A stretch of DNA of 5,825 bases from Amylibacter sp. (GTDB lineage: Bacteria; Pseudomonadota; Alphaproteobacteria; Rhodobacterales; Rhodobacteraceae). The position numbers and the translations under genes are program-made. The notes beneath the pieces are model-generated. The model saw nothing but the letters and a program-made list of their open reading frames with translations. It searched no databases and was not told the DNA's origin. The stretch covers positions 1 to 5,825 of the forward strand of contig JALWOO010000366.1 of NCBI GenBank assembly GCA_027083485.1, in the 5' to 3' direction. Positions 1 to 5,489 of the stretch are shown here, piece by piece (position 1 is the first letter of the stretch; each line of letters starts with the position of its first letter).

Positions 1-37
1 CACTTACTATAGACGTACAACACATCAGGAGAACCCC

Positions 38-565
38 ATGACCAAATATCATCCCGTTATCATTGCCCTGCACTGGCTGTTGGCGCTGGCCATTATTTTC
101 ATGTTGCTGGCAGGCAGCCTTATGCTGTCGGAAACCCCGAACAGCGATCCGGAAAAACTGAATGCTCTGGCCATTCATATGGGGCTTGGAATTACCATAT
201 TATTGCTGACGCTGATCCGGCTGGCCGTCCGGCTGCGCACCGGTGCGCCGGAACCGCTTGAAGGGACCACCCCCAAGCAGGAACAAATCGCCTCTGTCAC
301 ACATGTGCTTTTGTACCTCGGGGTGATTGCTATGGGCGTGTCCGGTGTGGCAATCGCGCTGTCGGCGGACCTTGGCAATATCGTTTTCTTTGGCTCGGGT
401 CAGCCGCTGCCAAAGGATTTCGAGGCTTTCCTGCCCTATGAAGTGCATGAAATCGTATCCTCCGCCCTGATCGGGTTGATTGCCCTGCATGTGGCGGCGG
501 CGGTTTTCCACCAGCATTTCATAAAAGACGGGATCATGTCGCGGATGAGCTTTCGCAACAAGTAA
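38..565 (+). CDS. Cytochrome b561-family membrane protein
   Basis: A 175-residue integral membrane di-heme cytochrome of the bacterial b561 (CybB-like) family. These proteins sit in the inner membrane and pass electrons to or from the quinone pool. Four hydrophobic helices are visible at about residues 8-30, 44-66, 88-110 and 137-160. His12 (ALHW context), His47, His137 (YEVHE) and His151 (ALHV) lie where the family places its two pairs of axial heme ligands. The length matches the roughly 175-residue norm. The ATG follows AGGAGA at 27-32 with 5 nt spacing. A possible -10 (TACTAT, 5-10) lies near the window edge, and its -35 would fall outside. The gene stands alone and is followed 14 nt after its stop by a strong hairpin terminator. 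Family assignment is firm, but electron donor and acceptor cannot be read from sequence; it could also serve as the b-type subunit of a dehydrogenase encoded elsewhere. Confidence 0.9.
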   Translation: MTKYHPVIIALHWLLALAIIFMLLAGSLMLSETPNSDPEKLNALAIHMGLGITILLLTLIRLAVRLRTGAPEPLEGTTPKQEQIASVTHVLLYLGVIAMGVSGVAIALSADLGNIVFFGSGQPLPKDFEAFLPYEVHEIVSSALIGLIALHVAAAVFHQHFIKDGIMSRMSFRNK

Positions 566-579
566 TCCCTGAGGCATAA

Positions 580-629
580 AAACAAAAAGGGCGCTTGCAA
601 CCGGCCGGTTGCAAGCGCCCTTTTTGTTT
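580..629. terminator. Bidirectional rho-independent terminator (perfect palindrome)
   Basis: A perfect inverted repeat with two 25-nt arms and no separate spacer, so the hairpin loop must come from the central CCGGCCGG. The GC-rich core is flanked by AACAAAAA on the left and TTTTTGTT on the right. Transcripts from either side therefore end in a stem followed by a U-rich run. It sits 14 nt after the cytochrome b561 stop and 17 nt beyond the aspS stop on the other strand, so one element can serve both convergent genes. Confidence 0.92.
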
Positions 630-646
630 GTGTATCCGGTTCCGGC

Positions 647-2500
647 CTATTCCTGAGGAATAACCCGCAGATGCAATTCGCGCAGCTGTTCGTTGGTCGG
701 TTCGGACGGTCCGCCCAGCATCAGGTCTTCGGCGCGCTGGTTCATCGGGAACATGATGACTTCGCGGATGCTGGTTTCATCTGCCAGCAACATCACCAGA
801 CGGTCAATGCCGGTGGCACAACCGCCGTGGGGTGGCGCACCAAAGGTAAAGGCCCGCACCATGCCGCCAAAACGCTTGTCCACCTCGGAATTCGGATAAC
901 CCGCAATTTCAAAGGCCCGATACATGATTTCCGGTTTGTGGTTCCGGATTGCGCCGGACAGCAACTCATAGCCGTTACAGGCCAGATCATATTGATAGCC
1001 CAGAATGGTTTCCGGATCTTCGGCGCTCAGGGCCTCCATACCGCCCTGGGGCATGGAAAATGGGTTGTGCGAGAAATCCACCTTGCCGGTTTCAGGATCC
1101 CGTTCGTACATGGGGAAATCCACGATCCAGCAGAATTCGAACCTGTCCATGTCGGTCAGGCCCAGTTCCTCGCCAATCACCACACGGGCGCGGCCGGCAA
1201 CGGATTCAAACGCTTTCGGTTTGCCGCCAAGGAAGAACGCCGCGTCCCCGACCTCAAGGCCAAGCTGCTTGCGGATCGCCTCGGTGCGTTCCGGCCCGAT
1301 GTTCTTGGCCAATGGGCCGGCGGCTTCCATGCCGCCTTCCACTTCGCCGGATTTCAACATCGCCTGGGCTTCTTTTACCTTGATGCCCAGTTCCTGCGCC
1401 ACCGCATCGGCGGTTTTTTCGCGCCAGAAGATATAGCCCATGCCGGGCAGACCTTCGTTGATGGCGAATTTGTTCATCCGGTCACAGAATTTGCGCGACC
1501 CGCCCTTGGGGGCCGGAATGGCGCGCACTTCGGTGCCTTCGTTTTCCAACAGGCTCGCGAAAATCTTGAAGCCGGAGCCTTTGAAATGCTCGGACACCAC
1601 CTGCATTTTGATCGGGTTGCGCAGGTCGGGCTTATCTGTGCCATACCACAACGCCGCATCCTTGTAGGAAATCTGCGGCCAGTCCTGATTGACGGGGCGG
1701 CCTTTGCCGAATTCTTCCATGACGCCCTTGAGCACCGGTTCGATGGTGTCGAAAACATCCTGCTGGGTGACAAAGGACATTTCCATATCCAGCTGGTAAA
1801 AATCCGTCGGCGAGCGGTCGGCGCGCGGGTCTTCGTCGCGGAAACACGGGGCGATCTGGAAGTATTTGTCAAAACCGGCCACCATCATCAGCTGTTTGAA
1901 CTGCTGCGGGGCCTGTGGCAGGGCGTAAAACTTGCCCGGATGCAGGCGCGACGGCACCAGAAAATCACGCGCGCCTTCGGGGCTGGAGGCGGTGATGATC
2001 GGAGTCTGGAATTCGTTGAAATCCCGCTCTTCCATGCGCTTGCGGATCGAGGAGACCACGCGCGAGCGCAGCATCATGTTTTCATGCAGGCTTTCGCGGC
2101 GCAAATCGATGAAACGGTATTTCAGGCGGGTTTCTTCGGGATAGTCCTGATCGCCGAACACCGGCAGCGGCAATTCGTCGGCTTCGCCCAACACTTCCAT
2201 GTCGCGAATGAACACCTCGACTTCGCCGGTGGGCAGCTTCGGGTTGATCAGGCTCTCGTCGCGCGCCATGACGTTGCCGTCAATGCGGATCACCCATTCG
2301 GAACGCACCTTTTCCACGTCCTTGAAAACCGGGCTGTCCGGATCGGCCAGTACCTGCGTGATGCCGTAATGGTCGCGCAGGTCGATAAACAGGATGCCCC
2401 CGTGATCGCGCACCCGATGCACCCAGCCGGACAGGCGGACAGTGTCCCCCACATTGGAAGCATTTAATTCGGCGCAAGTGTGACTGCGATAAGCGTGCAT
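647..2500 (-). CDS. aspS: Aspartyl-tRNA synthetase (bacterial type, class II)
   Basis: Cytoplasmic enzyme that charges tRNA-Asp with aspartate using ATP; 617 residues, slightly longer than the roughly 590 of E. coli. The N-terminal OB-fold anticodon-binding domain (about 1-105) contains [11 protein letters not shown] and IDLRDHYG. The class II catalytic core follows, with [12 protein letters not shown] (196-207), motif 2 [10 protein letters not shown] (220-229), SHNPFSMP (477-484) and motif 3 GIDRLVMLL (564-572). Between the motifs lies the bacterial insertion (GAD) domain, about 290-420, after YGTDKPDLR. The ATG at 2500 is preferred over in-frame starts up to 2599: those would add 33 residues unlike the family, and AAGGG lies 6 nt upstream of this ATG. 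The sequence is intact with no missing catalytic motif. A TTGACA promoter element lies upstream, and the gene ends at the shared palindromic terminator. The RDHGG turn raises the question of dual Asp/Asn tRNA specificity. Confidence 0.97.
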   Translation of the reverse strand: MHAYRSHTCAELNASNVGDTVRLSGWVHRVRDHGGILFIDLRDHYGITQVLADPDSPVFKDVEKVRSEWVIRIDGNVMARDESLINPKLPTGEVEVFIRDMEVLGEADELPLPVFGDQDYPEETRLKYRFIDLRRESLHENMMLRSRVVSSIRKRMEERDFNEFQTPIITASSPEGARDFLVPSRLHPGKFYALPQAPQQFKQLMMVAGFDKYFQIAPCFRDEDPRADRSPTDFYQLDMEMSFVTQQDVFDTIEPVLKGVMEEFGKGRPVNQDWPQISYKDAALWYGTDKPDLRNPIKMQVVSEHFKGSGFKIFASLLENEGTEVRAIPAPKGGSRKFCDRMNKFAINEGLPGMGYIFWREKTADAVAQELGIKVKEAQAMLKSGEVEGGMEAAGPLAKNIGPERTEAIRKQLGLEVGDAAFFLGGKPKAFESVAGRARVVIGEELGLTDMDRFEFCWIVDFPMYERDPETGKVDFSHNPFSMPQGGMEALSAEDPETILGYQYDLACNGYELLSGAIRNHKPEIMYRAFEIAGYPNSEVDKRFGGMVRAFTFGAPPHGGCATGIDRLVMLLADETSIREVIMFPMNQRAEDLMLGGPSEPTNEQLRELHLRVIPQE

Positions 2501-2536
2501 GGCGGACCCTTTGAGGATTTGAATTCTATCCGCGTG

Positions 2537-2565
2537 GGTACACCCTTTTGCAGCGCAATTGTCAA
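2537..2565 (-). promoter_or_regulatory. Putative sigma70 promoter of aspS
   Basis: On the minus strand a consensus -35 (TTGACA, 2565-2560) is followed after 17 nt by a weak -10 (TGTACC, 2542-2537). Transcription would start near 2530, giving a leader of about 30 nt before the aspS ATG. The -35 is perfect but the -10 matches only 3 of 6. The element lies downstream of the terminator of the preceding minus-strand gene, so aspS would be an independent transcription unit. Confidence 0.45.
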
Positions 2566-2600
2566 GAGAAGCAGCGGATTTTGCGTTTGGAGGCCCCAAA

Positions 2601-2637
2601 AAATTGAAACCCTGACAGGCCTAGCACCTGTCAGGGT
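2601..2637 (-). terminator. Rho-independent terminator of the DUF465 gene
   Basis: An 11-bp perfect stem (arms 2609-2619 and 2627-2637, core CCCTGACAGG) with a 7-nt loop. Read on the minus strand it is followed by TTTCAATTTTTT, the U-rich tail of an intrinsic terminator. The plus-strand side has no T run. It lies about 55 nt beyond the stop of the DUF465 gene and before the aspS promoter, so it insulates aspS from upstream transcription. Confidence 0.85.
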
Positions 2638-2691
2638 CCATTTGCGTTAGACCGGTGAATGAGAGGGGAGCCCAGACCGATCCTAGCAACT

Positions 2692-2940
2692 CTAACCAAC
2701 GGCACCCTGCAACAGGATACTGTGGATTTGATCTTTCAACGCAAGGCGTTGCTTGCGCATTTCCATCAGATGCAAATCATCCGTTGGTTCTACATCCGTT
2801 TCCGCCCGATGAACGGCGCGGTTTAAATCATGATATTCATCCGCCAGCTTGGCAAAATGTTTATCTGTCTGACGCAGTTCCGTCATTTTATCGGCAAACT
2901 CCGGAAATTCCTCGGTCAGCTCATGCGGTGTATGCGACAA
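2692..2940 (-). CDS. DUF465 / YdcH-family small protein (TTG start)
   Basis: An 82-residue, highly charged, mostly helical cytoplasmic protein of the YdcH (DUF465) family, whose function is not established. Family features are visible: HELTEEFPE near the N-terminus (6-14), ADEYHDLNRAVHRAE (33-47), DDLHLMEMRKQRLALKD (54-70), then IHSILLQ. The heptad-like spacing of Leu, Ile and Met suggests a short helical hairpin or coiled coil. The start codon is TTG. It has AGGAG 7 nt upstream, and the first internal ATG is residue 19, inside the conserved region, so TTG is the credible start. An FNR-type box and a TACAAA -10 lie upstream, suggesting induction under low oxygen, and a terminator follows. It is transcribed alone unless there is readthrough from the DUF2892 gene. 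The family call is secure; the physiological role is unknown. Confidence 0.88.
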   Translation of the reverse strand: MSHTPHELTEEFPEFADKMTELRQTDKHFAKLADEYHDLNRAVHRAETDVEPTDDLHLMEMRKQRLALKDQIHSILLQGAVG

Positions 2941-2971
2941 ATTTTGTCTCCTGATTCTGTTTCTTGTCCCC

Positions 2972-3013
2972 TTTGTAGCGGTCAGGAAACCGGGCCACCT
3001 TGATCTTTATCAA
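2972..3013 (-). promoter_or_regulatory. FNR/FnrL box plus -10 element, class II geometry
   Basis: The box at 3000-3013 reads TTGAT-CTTT-ATCAA on the plus strand, an exact match to the FNR/Anr/FnrL consensus TTGAT-N4-ATCAA. On the minus strand a -10 (TACAAA, 2977-2972) predicts transcription from about 2965. The box centre (3006.5) is then 41.5 bp upstream, the standard position for class II activation, where the regulator replaces a -35. No consensus -35 is seen otherwise. The leader would be about 25 nt and contains the AGGAG of the DUF465 gene. The plus strand to the right has no gene start that the box could serve. The box is directly visible; activation by oxygen limitation is inferred from the known family. 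Confidence 0.8.
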
Positions 3014-3109
3014 ATAACAGACGTTTTAAAATAAATATATCGCAGTGCTTGTTATGCCTAACCAACCCAGAAAGCACGGGCTAAGGCGCGGAGCTATGCA
3101 ACAGGCACC

Positions 3110-3343
3110 CTATCCGGCATTTTGGTTTTTTGTACCTTTGCAGCTGTTAAGCCCTAATATCCGGAAAATAAGGCAAAGCCCGGTAACAGAATTGATGAGC
3201 GCCATCACACCGACCACCAGCATTGCATAATAGAGTATAGGCGAGGTGAACATATTCGGTGGCGAAATAAAGACCCCGATAACGACCAGAATACCAATTG
3301 CGGCACGCATCAGGCGATCCTCTGCTCCCAAATTTGCATTCAT
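3110..3343 (-). CDS. DUF2892 / YgaP-type small membrane protein
   Basis: A 77-residue protein resembling the stand-alone transmembrane domain of the YgaP/DUF2892 family. That domain is often fused to, or encoded near, rhodanese-like sulfurtransferases and other sulfur or redox proteins. It opens with NLGAEDRLMRAAIG (about 4-17), the usual N-terminal signature. Two hydrophobic helices follow at about 14-28 and 34-54, then GLCLIFRILGLNSC, where Cys57 and Cys68 match the cysteine pair typical of the family. The ATG at 3343 has GGAGG 8 nt upstream. In-frame starts further upstream would add 46 residues without family character. A weak promoter and an inverted repeat lie upstream. No terminator is evident between it and the DUF465 gene 169 nt downstream on the same strand, so partial cotranscription is possible. 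No rhodanese gene is present here, so its partner is unknown. Confidence 0.85.
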   Translation of the reverse strand: MNANLGAEDRLMRAAIGILVVIGVFISPPNMFTSPILYYAMLVVGVMALINSVTGLCLIFRILGLNSCKGTKNQNAG

Positions 3344-3369
3344 GGATATCCCCTCCAAAATCTCCCGAT

Positions 3370-3397
3370 ACCCTAACGTAATGCCATTGTGTAACAA
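3370..3397 (-). promoter_or_regulatory. Possible promoter of the DUF2892 gene
   Basis: On the minus strand TTGTTA (3397-3392) and TAGGGT (3375-3370) are separated by 16 nt. They would start transcription near 3363, leaving about 20 nt of leader that includes the ribosome binding site. The matches are 4 of 6 and 3 of 6, so this is a weak prediction. An inverted repeat adjoins the -35. Confidence 0.3.
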
Positions 3398-3411
3398 AGT
3401 GAAATCACTTT
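3396..3411. repeat. AAAGTGA-N2-TCACTTT inverted repeat, possible operator
   Basis: Two perfect 7-nt arms (3396-3402 and 3405-3411) are separated by AA. The repeat lies in the divergent region between the DUF2892 gene and the exchanger gene and overlaps the predicted -35 of the former. That is a plausible place for a dimeric regulator to bind. The spacing does not fit FNR (N4) or CRP (N6), and I cannot name a regulator. A chance palindrome is possible. Confidence 0.4.
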
Positions 3412-3458
3412 TTTTGGGGAAACCCCGCCAGAGCTGCCCACTTTCGCCGCTTCCCCAC

Positions 3459-3487
3459 TTGTACTGCATGGGTATGCGCACTATTTC
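3459..3487 (+). promoter_or_regulatory. Weak candidate promoter of the exchanger gene
   Basis: TTGTAC (3459-3464) and TATTTC (3482-3487) are spaced by 17 nt and would start transcription near 3494, about 27 nt before the TTG start codon. Each hexamer matches the consensus at only 3 positions, so the support is mainly spacing and location. Confidence 0.25.
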
Positions 3488-3520
3488 GATGTTTGCACAC
3501 TGATCTGGGGATAATCACCG

Positions 3521-4477
3521 TTGGCGCATTCTACACTCTTTTTGGCACTGGCCTTGCCCGTGTCCCTGATGATCGTTGTATTTTCCGCAAATTATTTTTT
3601 GCGCGGGGCCGTATCCATTGCCCACACCCTGAGCCTGCCGGAATTTCTGGTCGGATCGGTGATCGTGGCCGTCGGCACCTCTGCACCGGAAATGGCGATC
3701 AATATCTCTGCTGCCCTGTCCGGTGCCGGTGATATCGTCATCAGCAACATTGTCGGCTCCAACATCGTCAATCTGGCGCTGGGGATCGGGTTGGCCGGAT
3801 TGATCATCAGCTTTGATCGCGCCCGCAAAGAATACACCCGCACCATATTCGTCGGTTTGTTCGGGGCCATTGCGCTTTTGGCCAATACCCTGCTGACAAG
3901 CCACCTGCCCGGCCTTGCGAATTTCTCGAGCCTGTTCGGCATGGCGTTAATGCTGGCCTTTGTCATGTTCATGTATTCGTCAATCAAGTCGTCCTCCAGC
4001 GAAGACGAAGAAGACCATGGCGGAGATCTGTCCCTGTTGCCGGCAATTTTGCTGATTGTGGGCGGGGCCTGCGCCATGGCGCTCGCCTCCAACTATGCTG
4101 TTGATGTGGCTGTGGAATTATCCCACCGGCTCGGCATTCCGGAAGCTGTCGTCGGGGCCACTGTGATCGCAGCGGGTGGCTCCCTGCCAGAGGTTTCGTC
4201 CTGTATCGCAGCCGCACGGATGAAGCGGCCCAACCTGATTTTGGGCAATATCGCCGGCAGCCAGATTTTCAACATTCTGGGGATTTTGGGCCTCTCCGGT
4301 ATCATTCGTTCGTTTGAGTATTCGACCGTTCTGGGCATTGATATCGCCATTCTGATCGTGATGACGCTGATTACCCTTTTGTGCCTTTTCTACAAACCGC
4401 TACGCCGGTTTATGGGGCCGGTTCTGGTGGCATCCTACGTGGTTTACGCAGGCTATCTGATTGCCATCGCGACTTAA
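3521..4477 (+). CDS. CaCA-family Na+(H+)/Ca2+ exchanger, YrbG-like
   Basis: A 318-residue inner-membrane antiporter of the Ca2+/cation antiporter superfamily, expected to extrude Ca2+ in exchange for Na+ or H+. About ten hydrophobic helices form two inverted halves. Alpha-repeat 1 has GTSAPE (52-57) and GSNIVN (79-84). Alpha-repeat 2 has GGSLPE (219-224) and GSQIFN (246-251). Glu57 and Glu224 correspond to the two essential ion-binding glutamates of NCX_Mj. A hydrophilic, acidic loop (SSSSEDEEDHGGD, 157-169) separates the halves. The start is TTG at 3521, with GGGG 10 nt upstream. An in-frame TAA at 3512 rules out any longer form, and the first internal ATG (residue 17) would cut into the first helix. 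The gene is divergent from the DUF2892 gene and converges on the DMT transporter gene, with overlapping stops. Ion selectivity cannot be told from sequence alone. Confidence 0.9.
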   Translation: MAHSTLFLALALPVSLMIVVFSANYFLRGAVSIAHTLSLPEFLVGSVIVAVGTSAPEMAINISAALSGAGDIVISNIVGSNIVNLALGIGLAGLIISFDRARKEYTRTIFVGLFGAIALLANTLLTSHLPGLANFSSLFGMALMLAFVMFMYSSIKSSSSEDEEDHGGDLSLLPAILLIVGGACAMALASNYAVDVAVELSHRLGIPEAVVGATVIAAGGSLPEVSSCIAAARMKRPNLILGNIAGSQIFNILGILGLSGIIRSFEYSTVLGIDIAILIVMTLITLLCLFYKPLRRFMGPVLVASYVVYAGYLIAIAT

Positions 4478-5340
4478 CGCCGGTTAACGGCTTCGCGCCA
4501 GATCAGCAGCATCGCCCCGCCAACAATGATCCCCGCCCCGATCAGGCTGATGGCATCAGGCACCGTGGCGTAAATCCAGTAGTCATACAGCGTCGCAAAA
4601 ACCAGGGTGGCATAGCTGAACGGCAAAACGTAACTGGCTTCACCCGCGCGCATGGACTGTATAAACAGCGCCTGCCCGCAGACCATCACCCCGCCAACCG
4701 CCGCCAGAGCAAGCCATTGCCCCGCAGTCGGCATTTGCCACACAAACCCCACGGCGATCAGGGAAATCACCGCCCCCATGGCGTTATTCACCAACAGGAT
4801 TTGCAACGGGGTTTCGCGCCCCGAAAGCAGCTTTACCAACGTCACCTCCAGCCCCATTGCCATTGCCGCCGCCAGTGCCAGCAGGGCCGCCGGCTGAAAA
4901 CTGCCGCTGCCCGGACGCAACAGGACCAACATGCCGACAAAGGCAATACCCGCCGCAAGCCAGCGAATCGGCCCGACTTTTTCGCGCAAAATCACAATCG
5001 CCAGCAACATGCCGAACACCGGATTAAGAAATGTAATCGCCGTGGCATCGGACACCGCAATCCGTGCCACCGCCGCAAAAATCAGCGTTACCCCGACCCA
5101 GCCGCTTAGGGTGCGCAAAAAATGCAGGCCCAGATCTGGGCGCGTCAAACGCGGGCGCAACACCGCGCTGGCCATGGCCACCCCGAGAAAGGCAAACACA
5201 AACCGGCCGGCAGAAACCTGCAACGGATGCAGGGCATTTTCCCCGTTTCCCAGATACTTGGCCAACAAAGTCGTACTGGCAAAAAGCGCGCTGGCCCCCA
5301 ACATCATCAGGGCAGCACGCAAGGGTCTGTCTGTATTCAT
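4474..5340 (-). CDS. EamA / DMT-superfamily transporter
   Basis: A 288-residue inner-membrane protein with the ten-helix, two-EamA-repeat layout of drug/metabolite transporters. The first repeat spans about residues 8-142 and the second about 150-282. The end of repeat 1 has the characteristic block RTLSGWVGVTLIFAAVAR (76-93), DATAITFLNPVFGMLLA (98-114) and LREKVGPIRW (118-127). Members export or import small metabolites such as amino acids, riboflavin or nucleobases; the substrate here is not identifiable. The ATG at 5340 begins a normal family N-terminus (MNTDRPLRAALMMLG). In-frame starts at 5400 (ATG) and 5409 (GTG) would add a Cys/Gly stretch unlike the family and lie upstream of the predicted transcription start. 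The ribosome binding site is poor, suggesting weak translation. The 3' end overlaps the exchanger gene by 4 nt with no terminator between them. Confidence 0.88.
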   Translation of the reverse strand: MNTDRPLRAALMMLGASALFASTTLLAKYLGNGENALHPLQVSAGRFVFAFLGVAMASAVLRPRLTRPDLGLHFLRTLSGWVGVTLIFAAVARIAVSDATAITFLNPVFGMLLAIVILREKVGPIRWLAAGIAFVGMLVLLRPGSGSFQPAALLALAAAMAMGLEVTLVKLLSGRETPLQILLVNNAMGAVISLIAVGFVWQMPTAGQWLALAAVGGVMVCGQALFIQSMRAGEASYVLPFSYATLVFATLYDYWIYATVPDAISLIGAGIIVGGAMLLIWREAVNRR

Positions 5341-5377
5341 GGCAGTTTTTTCGCTTGTCGGAAAATCAATACCGCCT

Positions 5378-5405
5378 GTTGTACACCCGCACCGCCCCAT
5401 GACAA
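5378..5405 (-). promoter_or_regulatory. Putative sigma70 promoter of the DMT transporter
   Basis: On the minus strand TTGTCA (5405-5400; 5 of 6) and TACAAC (5383-5378; 4 of 6) are separated by 16 nt. Transcription would begin near 5371, leaving about 30 nt before the ATG at 5340. This supports that start, because the longer in-frame starts fall at or upstream of the -35. Confidence 0.5.
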
Positions 5406-5455
5406 GCACTCAAATCCAAACAGTGACATGTGAAACAGATTTGCAATTCAACCCA

Positions 5456-5464
5456 TGCTAGACT
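5456..5464 (+). promoter_or_regulatory. Possible extended -10 promoter of the right-edge gene
   Basis: TGC followed by TAGACT (4 of 6) forms an extended -10 element. It would start transcription near 5471, about 19 nt before the ATG at 5490. No good -35 at the proper distance is seen; TTGCAA at 5441 is too close (12 nt). A weak prediction. Confidence 0.3.
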
Positions 5465-5489
5465 GGGGACATATTTTAAGGGGAATTTT

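Noticed and set aside
671..2467. A 598-codon open frame on the plus strand, antisense to almost all of aspS.
   Set aside because: It is in exact codon register with aspS, so its stops would need sense TTA, CTA or TCA codons, which aspS avoids until a single TTA (Leu12). The frame is a by-product of codon bias, has no family character, and lies over an unmistakable synthetase.
2655..2954. A 99-codon plus-strand frame opposite the DUF465 gene.
   Set aside because: The minus strand carries a clear DUF465 signature with ribosome binding site, promoter and terminator; the plus frame has none of these.
3030..3090. A possible terminator after the DUF2892 gene: an imperfect GCC...GGC fold followed by T-rich sequence on the minus strand.
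   Set aside because: Pairing needs several G-U wobbles and a bulge, and the T-rich stretch begins too far from the stem.
3045..3230. A 61-codon plus-strand frame to the right of the FNR box that the box might have served.
   Set aside because: It overlaps the DUF2892 gene antisense, its sequence resembles no family, and no -10 lies at class II distance on that side.
3416..3426. GGGG-AAA-CCCC next to a T run, resembling a small terminator.
   Set aside because: The stem is only 4 bp, and the T run precedes the stem on the plus strand and becomes an A run on the minus strand, so neither orientation gives an intrinsic terminator.
5341..5409. An N-terminal extension of the DMT transporter by 23 residues from GTG 5409.
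   Set aside because: The added Cys/Gly-rich stretch is unlike the family, and the start lies upstream of the predicted promoter -10 and transcription start.
5441..5451. TTGCAATTCAA, which resembles half-sites of FNR-family boxes.
   Set aside because: The TTG and CAA are 5 nt apart rather than the 8 of an FNR box, and the inner AT pairs are missing.
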